Assembly: GCA_036571765.1 (NCBI GenBank)
Contig: BROE01000016.1
Span: 14,899,766-14,963,765 of the forward strand
DNA from: Plecoglossus altivelis
Taxonomy: Eukaryota; Chordata; Actinopteri; Osmeriformes; Plecoglossidae
Reading direction: 5' to 3'
Length of the DNA: 64,000 nt
The notes beneath the pieces were generated by a model. It was not told the DNA's origin and made no database searches. It was given only the letters and a program-made list of their open reading frames with translations. Below are positions 43,526 to 57,648 of the stretch, one piece after another. Each line of letters starts with the position of its first letter. The stretch's first letter is position 1. The position numbers were made by a program, and so were the translations under genes.

Positions 43526-46500
43526 CTAGAGAGGGTTTAAGAGGAGGCATAGTGGGTGAACAATAAGAAGAGGAAACCTTGTTTACTTTCTCAACTGAGT
43601 TTGTGTCCTGCTTTCCATTCCTACCAAATGTGTGTGTGTGCGCGTGCGTGCGTGTGTGTGTGCGCGCGTGTTTGTGTGTGCACGTGCGTGTGTATGCACG
43701 TGCATGTGTGTGTGCATGGACTGTTACAAGCGCGTGTTGAGAGAGGGGGCAAGCTGCTCACCCTCTTTAATGGGATTACACTCATTAAACAGCTGTTTGT
43801 TAAACGGCGGAGGACCTCTGCCTGTGCCATTCCCAGGATTTTTCCGGACCTTTTTGATCTGTAATCAGCAGGCCTGAGTGTAAGTGCTGCGGGGGTGAAT
43901 ATGAACGAGCACAGCTGCCCAATGCGGATTATTCAAAGGGGCGGAACTCTCCATGACGAATCTGTTGCCAGATAGTTACATGTGTCCATGGACACATGTC
44001 CAGGCGCACCCACTCTTTCAAACGGGAGATTGTAACGCATGTTGTCCTTTCACCCGTGTCGTTGCGGTGGTAGCATGCCCTGTTGCCATGTGTTGACATC
44101 TGAGAGGACATAACTGGCTTTGACTACTGCATAAAACTACAAAGTACTCACTATGATGCAATTATCTACGGAGAAAATTAGGAGCAATTTAGGTGTAGGG
44201 ACATCTGGTAAACTCCTAACTAGGTTCCTGATTGAACGGCTTTTCCCAGTTATGAGACGATCTGGAAGGAGATGGAGAGATCCACAATCTGCTGTATGCT
44301 AATGGATTTTAACACAGTAGTCTTTTCTGAGCATGGATCAGTAGGCTAAGAGATCATTGTCATTCTGACTGTCAGCTTGAGTGCAATGAGAGATGGGGAA
44401 CCCAAGTTCTAAGTGACCTCAAGGTGGCATGGCATCGCCATCTAGTGGCAGGGGAAAGTACGATCATGCACAACGCCAGTTTAGTAGATGATGAAAAAGA
44501 GGCATGGATATTTAGATGTTTGACAAATTGCAATGTCAGACTTTTCTCCTGAAAAAAAACCCATTAAACTATCTAGTATGCACTGTAGGTTTTCTGGAAC
44601 GCTCTGACATGCAAGCAGGCAGTTGCCTTTGATGTAGAGACGTTATGTCATCACACTCGACGTCCAAAAGCTTCATGTGGTATCCATCAATCTGGGCCAC
44701 TGCGGACGTATCACATGAAGAGGCTAGTCTGGCCCAAGGAGGGAGATTAGAACAGAAGAATATAAACAATAAAGTTGAAGATGCAAGAACTGGTTTGTCT
44801 CCAGATTCCCCCCTAAGACAGTGATTCTTGTGTTTCATAGCGTTGGGCTTTAGCTAGCACCTACAAACTCCAGGTTGGGTTATTGGTTATCATTAGTGCA
44901 CGTCTCAAATTCAGCTGATTGATTGAGCTTGCTGCAAGGTGACCCGAGAAAGTCTCTGGAGTGTCTCTCTGTGACTCTGACCCGTGTCTCTGTGGGTCTC
45001 TCCGACTGCCGGAGAGTTCAGCTGGAAGAAATCGTTTAACAAAGCAAGGACAGCCTTTTCCCTCAGCATACTGAAGCCCACCTCTGTCTCAACTTGACAT
45101 TTGAATGAGCATCGATTCCTGCCTGGAAAACAAGCCGGATTTGTTTGTCTGCATGGCGATGGAGAGATGTGCAGAGTCTTTGAAGAGAGAGAGAGCAGAG
45201 ATGAAGAGAGTGCGAGGGGGGGGGGGGGGGTAGGAGGAAGTAAGGAAGAGATGAGAGAGGAGTAAAGTTCCAGGAAGTGGCATAAGTAATGGAGTGGGAG
45301 AGACGGATTGAAAGAAAGAGCGGTCTCAGAGGAGGAGGGCTTGTCTCTCTGATCTCTCTTTGGCTTCACTCTCCCCTTCCTCTTCAGTCTTTCCGCTCTC
45401 TCCCTCTGTCTCCTGTCGAGCTGAGAGCTCACAGTCCCACAGATAATATGAACTGGAAAGCACAGCTTCAGCATGAAACCGCCACTCGATCACAATTTCG
45501 ATGAGCTGGAATGTACCTTCCTGTGCTTCAAAACTGCAGCCAACTTGACATGACAGTCATGCCACTGACCAGCCTGCCTATGTTAAAGGATTGAAGCTCA
45601 CACGATGTATTTGGCTGTGCATTTTTTATGGTTTTATGAAACATTCAAAAGGTTTAGTATCTCACTGTGCATCACCCAGTCCTTGAAACCCCGAGTGGCG
45701 AGCTCAGTGCGCTGCTCTTCCCAGGGTGCACTGCACAGAGGGTCGTTAGCTAGCGAGGCAAACAAGGCTAACGAGCTGGCACGGTAATTAAAGATTCAGT
45801 CTGCAGTCTGACCCACATAGTTGTATCTGAGATGCTGGCTGCACTCTGATGTCAGCCTGCTCTGCCACTGATAGGGCCCGGTCCATTATTGATGATGTCA
45901 TTTAAATATGCACAAGGACAAAACAGTCCTGCTGACACAGCAAACCCCAGTCCTGACTCTCTCCCTCACAGATCAAAAGGTGAGAACTGAAACGGGAGAC
46001 GATGAAGGACTCTGACAACTCCAGCAAGCAAAGTTTACACGAGTCCTGTTGACGATTTGACCGCTGGAACAAAAAGTGCTCGTGTGTCCATGTGTTTGAC
46101 GTCTTTGCACGTGCGCGTGTGTGTGTGCAGAGTACATTTCTTTGTCAGATTGTGTGTGTGTTTGTGGGTGTGTGTGGAGGGTGCATAACTGTGACACATG
46201 CCCATGGACTGGGCTGTGATCTAACAGCAGCTGACAGGCAGGTTTGAAGGCATTCTCTGGGGTCCCTGCTCAGCGTTGGGACTGGAGCCACTCTGTTCCA
46301 ACCTCCGCCACCGCCACCACCCATCCTGCTGAGCTGCCAGCGAGCACACACGGCACTAGAGCGGGGTCCAGACGCCCATACCACAGTCTGCCCAAGACTC
46401 CACAATACTCACCCAGAGACCAGGGCACCAGCCAGGGGCCGCAGCCTGCTCAGTTAGCCCTTCTACATTTAACATGAGGCCCAGTCTGCAGCATCTTCAT

Positions 46501-49220
46501 TTATTCATCTTCTGTTCTGCTTTGGGCCCCTCTCATCCAGGATAACGTGATACGACAGCTGTGCATCTAACAGAGGCTTCTCTTTGGACTTTTACACACA
46601 CACACACAAACACACACACACACTCAGGCACACACATATCCACATACCATAACCCCCACCCATCACCGCCCTCCAGTATCTTTGATGTCGATATGCAGCG
46701 ATAACACACAGGCTCTCGTGGGGTCTGTGTGTTTGTGGCAGAGGGGGAATGGGATGGGAGTGTGATGGGAGTGGGGGCATGGGGAGGTGGGGGCATGGGG
46801 CGGTGGGGGGGAATGCGTTGGGGAGAGTCGGGGGGTGGTCGATGCCATGATCACTGATGTGTGAATCTGTTATCCAGCAGTGACCCCTCTACCTGGATCA
46901 GGGGCCTTAGTGAGAGAGAGAAAGAGAGGGAGAGAGAGACCCACACCGGAGACAACAGCAAGGATTTTCTCACCCTGCCTCGCCCTCCATGCTGTTTCCT
47001 TAAGCATCCACTTGTTTAGTGCATTTCTGCAGTTGTGCTCTTCTCCGCACGAACGGGACAGGGGGTAGACATGCTGAGAGGGAGCAGGTGGACAATTTTG
47101 GTGCATATTTGGTTTTTCTACTGGAACGTAGCGATGGGAACACGCCTCTTCACTCTGGTAGTATCAGTGTGTGAGCTCCACAGGGCACCACTGCAATGGT
47201 TTTCCCAGGGTGTGTGTTAGGGTGTGAACGTGTCAAGCAGTGTGTATTTTTTGTGTATAAATGTGTTAGCTGGTGTGTTATGTAGGGATATGATGCTGAG
47301 AGGGCCAGGAAGGGGACGAGGGAGGGAGCTGGTGTGGAGAGACGAGGGTGACATCCAGCATATGATCCTGAAATGGCGTGACAGCTTCCTTCACACTCCC
47401 ACCACACCCTCTCCGACAGGCCGTCCAGCCCTGTCAAAGCCCCGCCCTGCCCCGCCCTGCCACCGGGCCCTCAGACAGGGGGAGGGAAGGAAGGATGAAG
47501 AGATGGACAGAGAAAGTGTCTGTAGGCTACAGAGTAGACAGATATGGATACAGGGGTGGACAGGCACCAAAGGGCAGGTGAATGGTGGGGTGGCTGGACA
47601 GATGGGCCAATGACAAACGGATGGCTGGTCGGACAGAAAAATAAAACGATGCAATAATACGGCATAACATCACAATAGGGACAATGTTGAGCTGTCTTGG
47701 GATCATGTGCAAAGCAACAACATCTAAAAGACGGAGAGAGAGCACGGGACCGATGGTGGAAATGGAAATGAAAAAAGGGAGGGTTAGAGGGGGGGAAATA
47801 AAAGGAAAACCTTTTCCTGAAAAGAGGGAGACTCTAAAAAGAGGGAGACACGCAGAGTCGATGAGGGGGAAGAGATGAGCTAAGTGAGAACAAGTCAGAG
47901 TACTGTGTTAGACTGTCAGCAACACTGGAAAACTATTTCACTTCGTCCCTACCTAAAAAGAAAATACATTTCTCACTACCTCTCCTTGATCTCCTGAAAA
48001 CATCCCCTGCCCCGCCCCGCCCCAACCCAAGCCCCTCCCCATCCTCCCAAACGCCCCAGGGCTCTGTTTTCACAGGCCAGCAGAATACAGAGGCCGCGCG
48101 ACAGTAATCTCCCTCCCCCCGGGAACACAGACTCTAACTGATAAGTGCCAGAGAGAGGGGGGACCGATTCTGTCAGGGCGTCTTCAGCGGAGCGCGATGG
48201 CACATGGAGTCTCCTCACCACGGCAACGAGTAATGCGGAACGACACGACTGACATTACACACCACCGCAAATCACAGAGAGGGCTTTCCACACGGCAGAA
48301 CTGACGCTCTGATGGAGAGAGTAGAGAGAGTAGAGAGAGAGACGGAAAGACAGAGTCAAGACAGAGAAAGTGAGAGAGAGACAAACAGAGAGAGAGGAAA
48401 GCTGGAAAAAGTGAGAGAAAGAAAGAGACAGACTAAAGATAGAGGGAAAAGAGAGAAAGTAAAGAGAAAGTAGCAAGAGTAGAGAGAGCGAGGAAGAGAG
48501 GGAGAGAGGGAGAGATGGAAGTCAGGGAAGTAGGACCTCGGTCCAGGCCTTCTGCCTCTCTGAAACACTCTGGGGGTTCAGGTTGGATGATATGTCATCA
48601 GGACACCCTTGTTTACCTACTGTTCGTTTGTTTGTGCCACAATCCAATCACGCGCTTGGTTGTGCACGCGTCTCCTCAGGTTACGACGACTGCGCTGATA
48701 GATTTGTTTATTTGTGCCATTTCTTTGTTTGTGTTCTCACCCACGCTCATTAGATGAGGAAAGCAGGGCTTAAGCGCCGGAAGTGAAGTCGAATAGAAAA
48801 CTGAACGAGCAAAGAGGGCCCGATCAACGCTTTTTCTCCAACAGCTTCAAGGGGAGAACTGACCGTGTTCGTCCACACCGCCGGGAAGCCTGGAAGAGGT
48901 TAAAAACCTTCCCACATGGATACAAAGTGTATGTGTCCCATTGGTGGCAGGTGGGATTGAAGTCTGGGTCGGAATTGGTCGAAGTGAAAGGTGCTGAAAG
49001 GTTAAGTCAGGTAGACCCCTCCCACCTCAGCAATGGGTTGGGGGGGAAGGGATACGAGGAGGCACCCCCTCCCCCCAACCCCCACAACCCCAAAAATAAG
49101 CAGAATTGGAAAAGGGCTACATGAAGGCGCAGGTCCAGTTTTCCAAATGTCATGTGGCTCAGGGCTGTGAAAGGTGTGAAAGGTGTGAACAGAAGTGAGG
49201 AACCTTTGAGGTCTTGTGTC

Positions 49221-49225
<5 letters not shown>

Positions 49226-49279
<54 letters not shown>
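49226..49279. repeat. (GA)n microsatellite
   Basis: Pure GA tract of about 26 units. Confidence 0.97.
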
Positions 49280-49281
<2 letters not shown>

Positions 49282-50074
49282 CGCATGAGAGAGATGTGGA
49301 GAGAGAACAGCGCTGCTGGAAGGAGAAGGTCACCTTGTCGTCAGGATGAGACAGGATGAGTCTCCTGGGAGCCGGGAGCTTTTAGCTGGCCAGGTAAAAT
49401 GGCCGCCACAGCCTGGTCTGGACAATTGGCCAACCCGAGCGCGGGAAACGCATTTGATGTCATTACTAAATGTCACACAGTTAATAGATTGGTTTCTTAG
49501 TGAAAGGTTCAGGACTGGGTACGTCGTCGATTCATCTGCTGCTCTTTCCATCGCGTACTGTTCATCTTTGGTTCCATGCTGATCGCCAGAAGTTTAGTTT
49601 GGTCTTTCATGAAGCGCACGTGAGGCAGAGATGTGATTGGTCTGCTCCGCACGTCATGACAGAAGCGGTTGTGCATGCATGTGAGACACGCTGAGTGCTC
49701 CGCATGGAAATGACACTGTGTTGAGCCTTCGGGGGCCCAACCTCAGGCTGTTTGCGTGTCTGTGTATTCAGATGTGCGTCTCGCGATCGGGAGGTAAAAG
49801 TGTGTACGGCGTGATCCCACTAGGATGACCCTCTAGGCCGTCGTCTGGAGATGATGAGCTTCAGCTGCTCCATGTAAGCTCTTCTTCACACCGATGTCAG
49901 AGCATCCTGCTTGAATGTGCATGACTGAGCATCACTGTGCCTCTGGCCTGCCTCTTCTCTCCCACACCACAGTCTCCAAACCAATGACTTATTAGTAATC
50001 AACACCATTACAATATTATGCTAATAGGCAGTGTGAAAGACTGGAGGTACGCGTGATTACTGCAAATGCACTTC

Positions 50075-50260
50075 TTTGTGTGTGTGTGTGTGTGTGTGTC
50101 TGCCTGTGTGTGTGCGTGTGTGTGTGTCTATCTGCCTGTGTGTGTGTGTGTCTGCCTGTGTGTGTCTGCCTGTGTGTGTCTGCCTGTATGTGTCTGCCTG
50201 TGTGTGTCTGCCTGTGTGTGTGTGTATGTGTGTGTGTGTGTGTCTGCCTGTGTGTGTCTG

Positions 50261-50297
<37 letters not shown>

Positions 50298-50335
50298 TGA
50301 GTGAGTGTCTGCCTGTGTGTGTCTGCGCAAGCTGG
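50075..50335. repeat. (GT)n/(GTGTGTCTGCCT)n array
   Basis: About a dozen TGTGTGTCTGCC units within GT repeats. Confidence 0.95.
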
Positions 50336-51286
50336 AGAGGTTGGTACTCGGAATGGATTGATTCAAAGAAATTCATGCGGTATACAGACACACTTTTTAC
50401 AAGAAAAAAAACAGATTGGTCAATAAGATGATCGCTATTGAGCAATTCCAAGTCTTCTGTTTGCTGACAGAAGACTTGAACATAGTGATGATATAATAGC
50501 AACAGTCCTCATCAATTATAAACCACACGAAAAGCTACTGTTGGCTGTTCCTGAGAAATGAGTGGTGTGTCTGAATCGTCCTATATGGTTATATATATTG
50601 CACAAAGTCACACACTTGGTCGCACATACACTCACATATGCATAAACACTAACCAACTAAATTATGCACGACTTATGGTTGTGTTTCTATGAAGACGCTT
50701 TGTACTCTGCAGTGTGTACGCGTGATTCGTACACAGCTACATGCTCTGCATGTTAGCTTCAATGGAAATCTCCTATACATTTTACATGATCATATATGTA
50801 CCTTTCATACTATCAGACTGAGAATTTAGCCGACTGCTATTTCGAGCGTCTTTTTCGTTCGGAGCAACCTTCTGCTGAGAAGAATCCCAGGTGTGTTTGT
50901 ACTTGTAGTCCAGCTACAGTGACTGTGTGTTAAGAGGAAGCAGAGTTTCAGCAGCAGAAACATTCACAGTTTGACATTCCTGTCTTGGTCTCCCTCCAGC
51001 CATCTGCCTTCCACATGGTGTGTGTGTGTATGTCGGGGTTCAACACGTTGTCATGGTCTATAACGTTGACTCCCTCTCTCACACACCAAAATAAATCAGC
51101 CCCCCTCCCCTCCCTCCTGTTCACTGGCTGGGCCTCGGGGAAACGGCCAAATCTCCTTTTTGGCTGAACGTGTGTGGATGTGTTCCGGTCCTCCACTGTC
51201 AGGTACTCTGCCACCTCTGGAACCCGTCTGGACCCTGTCACACCTGCTTGTTCTCAACCTTCTCCAACTGCCACTAACAGATTGTG

Positions 51287-51287
<1 letters not shown>

Positions 51288-51341
<54 letters not shown>

Positions 51342-51440
51342 GGGGAGTAGTTGTGTATTTGTGGAGGGGGAAGTAGATGTGTGTGTGTAGGGGGGAGTAG
51401 GTGTGTGTGTATGTATATATGTGTGTGTGTGTGTGTGCAG
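51288..51440. repeat. (GT)n microsatellite with AGGGGGAGTAG spacers
   Basis: GT runs separated by three related spacers. Confidence 0.94.
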
Positions 51441-51730
51441 GGCCCACAATAGCGTTTTCTTTTTACATTTTTTGATGATCTTTAATGATCTTGTGTTGAA
51501 TCTTCTATAGTCAGTATTAAACAGGTCATGTTCCCTGTCTACAGTTTGGACGTGAAGGCGTGATATTCTTTTCATACAGGGTGGTAATCTGTATGTGTCT
51601 GTGAGTGTGTGGGTGTGTGAGTATACAGAATGTTTGGGTTGGGCAGCACATTGCAGCTTATTCTGAATCTGGACTCAGTGATTCTAACAATACATGTGGG
51701 AGCAAAGGGTGAGATGGCATGAGGAGTGCA

Positions 51731-51765
<35 letters not shown>

Positions 51766-52157
51766 AACAGAGAGAGGGACAGAGAGAAAGAGGGACAGAG
51801 AGAGAGGGACAGAGAGAATGAGAGAGAGAGAACAAGAGAGAGAGGGACAGAGAGAGAAAGGGACTAAGAGAGAGAACGGGAGAGAGAGGGACAAAGAGAG
51901 AGAATGAGAGAGAGAGAGAACGAGAGAGAGAGGGACAGAGAGAGGGACAGAGAGAAAGAGGGACAGAGAGAGAGGGACAGAGAGAATGAGAGAGAGAGAA
52001 CGAGAGAGAGAGGGACTAAGAGAGAGAACGGGAGAGAGAGGGACAAAGAGAGAGAATGAGAGAGAGAGAACGAGAGAGAGAGGGACAGAGAGAGAGAATG
52101 AGAGAGAGAACAAGAGAGAGGGACAGAGAGAGAATGAGAGAGAACGAGAAAGAGAGG

Positions 52158-52210
<53 letters not shown>

Positions 52211-52215
52211 CAAGA
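51731..52215. repeat. (GA)n/(GGGACAGAGA) purine array
   Basis: Units such as GAGAGAGAGGGACAGAGAGA, ending in a pure GA run at about 52158-52206. Confidence 0.95.
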
Positions 52216-52429
52216 GAGAGAAGGACAGAGAGAGCAAAAGGGCCTGACCAAGAAGGCAGACATAATCCTCAGGTGATTATATCCAAGCCAGAGGCATCAT
52301 TAAAATGTTCACAGTCCTGAACATACAGACAGAAACAACCCCTTTCATTCATCCCTCCCTCCTTTCCCTCTCTTGCTCTCCAGACTCACATTCCTGCACT
52401 GAGATCCGGTTGCATCCATCAAGCCACAA

Positions 52430-52620
52430 CACACACACATCCATACACACACACACACACATCCATACACACACATGCATACACACCCACACACATTCAT
52501 CCACACGCACACACAACTCCACACGCACACACATACCGTATATCCACACACATTTACACACACAAACATCCACAAATGTAGTCACATACACCCACACATT
52601 TCTACACACAGATCCACACA
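52430..52620. repeat. CA-rich imperfect array (ACACATCCATACAC)
   Basis: CA repeats with frequent ATCCATACAC and ATTCATCCACA words. Confidence 0.93.
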
Positions 52621-55600
52621 CCGGTGGCTGACATTGTGAGGGTAGATGTGTGAGTATGAGTAAAGATGCCCCCCCCCCTCCCCATCTGTATCATCACGGT
52701 CCGGCAGGCGTGCGTGCAGGCAGTACGGGCCAGGAAGGCGATGGGAAGACCATGATGAGGAGAGACACGGAGGGGGGGGGGGAGGCAGACACCGAGAGGA
52801 GGGAGAGATCAAGGTGTTGGAGCGTGAGGAAGCTCGCCACGTTAATATCGATATAACGATGGACCCCCCCCGGAATGATCCGGAGCACGCGGGAGTCGAA
52901 TGTCACAGTGTTGTCAGATCGCTGAAACAGCATCCCGGGCCGGCCTTGTCTGTTTGGACGGAGAGCTGTCTGACTCACGCACGGCTTCTTCTCCGTAGCT
53001 GTGGAGGATGGAAGAGGATGATAACAATCGGAAGAGACACAGTGCAAACAACGCACTGCTATATTGTCGTCCAAATGTTTAAAAAAAAAATCCTTGACAG
53101 CATCTGCGTGTGTGTGTGTTTGTGGGAGAACGTGTATATTTTGTGTAATTATGGTTAGTGAATGCGAGACGGGAGAACACAGAGACCGATGCCAGGTGAT
53201 GGTTTGACCCTGTGGAGGGTGTACTGATGAGGAAAGGGGGAGATGGTTTCACACTGCTGCTCAGGTTCTGGCTCCTCAACATGGTTAACATGAACACTCC
53301 TGTACGTCTCGATGGGATCCGTCTGAGACTAACTCCAGCGTTCAGACACAGGAAGTCTGACTCCTTGTCCTTCCCTGCCGTACAGTGTGTGTATGTACGT
53401 GTGTGGATTTGGATTCATGTGAATGCATCTGTGTGTGTGTGTGTATTTCAGGTGTCTTTCCCAAGACTAGGCCTATCAGTAATGCTGCTCTTGGCAGAGC
53501 CTGAGGTCTCTTAGATTTGAAACAACAGAAAGCCTTCAGTCCTGAACTAAAACACTGCCAACACTTATCCCTGTTTCTATCTCTATTTCCACATTCACCA
53601 AGACGAGGTAACAAGCCTACTGCACTTTAGAGGATCGTCTCCCAGGAAATATAAGGTTTCAACACAAACATGCACGTACACACACACGATATAACAACGC
53701 GCCCATATCTCCCTGGTGTAACCAGCCCTGTTTGGAGTGTCTGCTTTAGTTGCCACCAGTGAAACCTGTGATCTTCACATATGTGACACTTGAGCTCGCC
53801 AGGGTCCAGAGAGAACAACTGTCTTCACACCAGGGGAAGTTCTGCTGCTGTCGTCACCCTCCCACTTCCTGATCCACACAGACAGGAAGCGCTCCCCGGG
53901 GACGCGCAATCCTCTCCTCCTCTCCCTCTCTCCAAGCAGCAGCCGGTCATCTCTCTTCCTCGCTCGCTCTCTGTCTGGGGCTGGGGGGGGAGGGGGAGAG
54001 TCATGTGATCTGGTAGTTTTGAGGTCTGGTCTCGGAGGGGTAGTGGCAGTGGCGTGATGGCGGCTGGACAGGCTGGCTCTGACACCTGGCAGGCAGAAAG
54101 CGCTGGCGTAGGCAGGTGAGCAGAACGGGAGGGAGGGAGTGTCAACATTGGATGAGGAGACAGGAGAGCTGTGACCACACCTGGACAGGAGTTCTGTCAA
54201 CACATCTGTTAGGTCACTTCGAGGGTAGCTCTCCATCTACCTGAGTGTGTTTCACGCTGCGCCGGCCACGGCAGAGACCTCAGGTCTGGGTGGAAAGGGA
54301 GGAGGGAATGAGGAACGGAAGGAAAGAATGAAAGAGGGGTTTGTTTATATAGATTGACTGGGCAAGGTTATCAATCAAGAGGCGGGAGGGGGAAGAGCAA
54401 AAATCTTTTAGTAAAGAAGTGAATATAATCAGTAAATAATAGATATATAGCGGTGAATCATTGATGACTTACACAGATGCATTCATGCTGTGGAAAAATA
54501 GAACAGGGCCTTTCTCTGAGGTCATTCAGTTGGAGTGATCGAGATAAAGAAAAACAAGTGGAAAAGAGAGAGAAAAGAGATGTAGAGGGTGGAGAGAAAA
54601 CGAAAAAAAGAGAGGGAGGAGACGGAGAAAGTGAGCGCTGGAGAAGGAGTGAGAGAGAGTTGAAGAGAGAGTTAGAGAGACAAGACAAGAGGGAGAGAAA
54701 CAAGGGGCTTGATGGCAACCCTTCGCTCTCCCTCCCACCGCTCTCCCTTCCTCCGCCTCCCTCCCTCCCTCCGCCGCCCTCCCTCCTTTATAATTCAGTC
54801 CGCTCCCCAAAGCATCCTACTTTTAGCTCACATGGTCACAGAAAAGGCTCAGTTCCCCTCAGACAGGACATCCTGCCTTCTAGATGTCTTTTCAGCCATC
54901 ACACACACACAATATTAAAAAGACCATGGAGGATGCTACACTGGCAGCACTAGTGATAGTTAGTGGCAGTATCCCTATAGAGTAGATATTACTGAAGATG
55001 TTACTGACAGAATTATTACAGGCACTCTGGGTTGTTCTGGTTGGGGAGCCAGTTCAAACTACATAGTAGACACTTCGACAGCAGTGGTTCTTTGGTTGAC
55101 ACCTCATAGGTGAACGTACTGCACATCCAAAAGAGTGTCTTGAATCGGATCTGTGTTTCCCCATTTATGAGCTGCTGCTCGTCCAGATCAGATCTACTGC
55201 AATCAGACAGGAGCACCGCTCCAGAAGCTGAGAGCAAAAACAAACGCCCCCCGCCCGCTTGTCTGCTGCCATTCTCACCCTGCTCAGGCAGTTAGAAACC
55301 ACAGTGATCTTTAATGCATGATCAGGGGGAAGATTTTCTTAGGCTAAATTATAAAAGAGGGAGTGAAGGATGGTGAGACAGAGCTGACGGGTGGAGACGA
55401 CAGGGTGTGTTTGGAAGGCTGTTGTCTGTTATCTCACGGCTCAGTACTGATAGGGGACACGCAGGGAATAAGGCTTTAAAAATAAAAAAAAATGGAGCGA
55501 AAACAGAAACAGAAGCGGAGCTTCCTGGCTCTCCATGCTGTCATCCTGAGGTCTGGAGGCTGGGCTGCGGTGGCCGTGGAGGGGATGGGATGGGTCGTAC

Positions 55601-55904
55601 TGTGGCGCCCAGGGAATGGGAAGCTCCAGGAAAGTACAGGCATGTGATGCCATATTCATGTGAATGCATGCCATCAAAGGGCTGCTTATATCTAGCAGCC
55701 ATGCCCAGCCAGCCTTGCTCTTCCTGGTATCCCCCCCCCCCTCTCGCCACACCCCCAGAGATGGGCAGTGGCACTGACAGGTGCTCGACAGCCCCCGCCA
55801 GGGGGGAGGAGCTTGGGGGCGGTGGCCTCTGTTCCCTGTCAGTTGGTCCCCATCACACAACAGGGTTGCATTTGCACATGGGGTGAGGTGTGGGATGTGT
55901 GTGT

Positions 55905-56340
55905 GTCCCAGAGAGAGGACGTTAGTGTGTACAGTGTGTGTGCGCGCGTTTAAGTCGAAGGAGCAGTTGGATGCCATGCAGACAGTATGAATGTTTGTAC
56001 AGGCAGCACGCATCTATGTGTGTGTGTGTCCGAGAGAGAGGAAGTTAGTGTGTACAGTGTGTGTGTGTGTCCCAGAGAGAGGAAGTTAGTGTGTACAGTG
56101 TGTACAGTGTGTGTTTGTCCCAGAGAGAGGACATTAGTGTGTACAGTGTGTGTGTGTGTCCCAGAGAGAGGACATTAGTGTGTACAGTGTGTGTGCGCGT
56201 GTGTTTAGGTCGTAGGAGCGGTTGGATGCCATGCGGACAGTATGAATGCATGTAGAGGCAGCACGCATCTATGTGTGTGTGTTTGTGTCCCAGAGAGAGG
56301 ATGTTAGTGTGTACAGAGTGTGTGTGTGTTTGTGTCCCGG
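55905..56340. repeat. Higher-order tandem repeat with a ~255-bp duplication
   Basis: A basic unit containing GTGTGTACAGTGTGTGTG and CCCAGAGAGAGGA occurs at least six times. A longer unique block (AGCAGTTGGATGCCATGCAG to AGGCAGCACGCATCTATG, 55963-56017) recurs diverged at 56218-56272, giving a second level of repetition. Confidence 0.88.
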
Positions 56341-57648
56341 AGAGCGGAGAGGAAAAACTTGACAGACTTCGACCTTGCCGCACCTCTGCTGGCTGTTGAT
56401 GTCCCACCAGGCCTCGCTGGGTGTGACGGGCCGCCGGGGCGTCTACCCACGCCTGACAACACCTCACCTGGGTGACCTTTCCCTTGCTTGACCCCCCCCA
56501 CCCCTCCAGCAGGACCCTATCGGCCTGTCCCAATAGCCCCACCGGGAGAGACACCCCTTCCATACAAACACACGCAGCTTGTGGGGAAAGGCTGGTGGCG
56601 TTTCACATACGGTTGAGGTCGGAGAGAACCAAGCACTGGCAGATCCAAGAGAAGGCAGCTGAAATGTATTTTGGTTTATTTAAATATGCATATTATTTAT
56701 AGGGATGAATTGTTTAGACTAGTTCTGACAATGCTATGATTTCAGTTTGTTTATCCAAAGGCTCTTCTCGACTGTCATTGTGCATCTGTCCCACAACGTT
56801 GTTGAGTCTTACAGTTTGACAGTTCTGTTGCGATGTGCAGAATGGTGGTCTGTGTGGCGTTGTTAGATCCTGGTGACCGTTTCGTTATTCTATTTACGGC
56901 CTACACATCACTGGCCATTCGTGTTGTTAATTGACCAAATGAAGTTAACCAATTCTACACATTTGCACGAGACAAGAGCGTCCCCACCAGGATATCTATG
57001 GTAACGGCCTTTAGACGAACATGAACAAGGTTACACGAACGCCAACCGAACACTATTTTACATTATATGGATGTTGTATGAATGTTTGCTAGTCTACCTG
57101 TTAGCCTACTGTACTGCAGTGGCAAACGACTCGTTTAGTAGGGACTACATTTGTATACTTGTTAACGAGTCATACACTGACGCTATCAACCTGTCAATGT
57201 TACAATAAGTGACGTCTTCCATTAGAATATGCTTCCTACGTGGTTCTGCGTGGATCACGCCGGTCCAACAACACCGTCTAATGACGCTTTAACGTGTTTA
57301 CCTGCAACACATCCAGCAGAATGACAACGAGTTCACGCGCTTATGAATGACAAAAACGGTACATGGGGCAATACAGTCACACGCTCCTAAGAGGTGTACC
57401 ATGAAACATAACGTTCAAATATGCGTTTTATCGCATATATAGTTTGTTAAAATATTAAATAATTACATATTGAAAATGAAACATCTATACCAAAAAAAAA
57501 ATACGTACAACTAACGAGATCAATTGTGACAACGGTTTCACTGGAAACACTCACTAGACGCCCCCACGAGCTCAAATGTTATCGTCTGACGCACTTTGAC
57601 CTACCACGTGGTGCGGATGCCCTTCCACTGTCGTCGTTCAGGTTAAAC

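Larger units (their letters stand above)
42405..57648. other. Intergenic region between PPM1B and LRPPRC
   Basis: No coding gene recognised. Simple repeats at 43065-43525, 43630-43720, 48310-48520, 49226-49279, 50075-50335, 51288-51440, 51731-52215, 52430-52620 and 55905-56340; the rest is unique sequence. A/T-rich unique stretches at 44100-44900, 50350-50900 and 56650-57500 show no exon. The shared 12-mer ATTTAAATATGCA-type word occurs near 45899 and 56678. Confidence 0.6.

Noticed and set aside
51658..52263. 201-codon minus-strand frame of Ser/Leu repeats
   Set aside because: Translation of a GA microsatellite.
53775..54236. 153-codon minus-strand frame with a true ATG
   Set aside because: Biased to Ser/Pro/Arg, matches no family I know, and has no visible exon partners. 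Insufficient to call a gene.
55905..56340. CRISPR-like array
   Set aside because: Repeats with spacers are present, but the spacers are themselves related and GT-rich and the host is a vertebrate. This is a higher-order tandem repeat.
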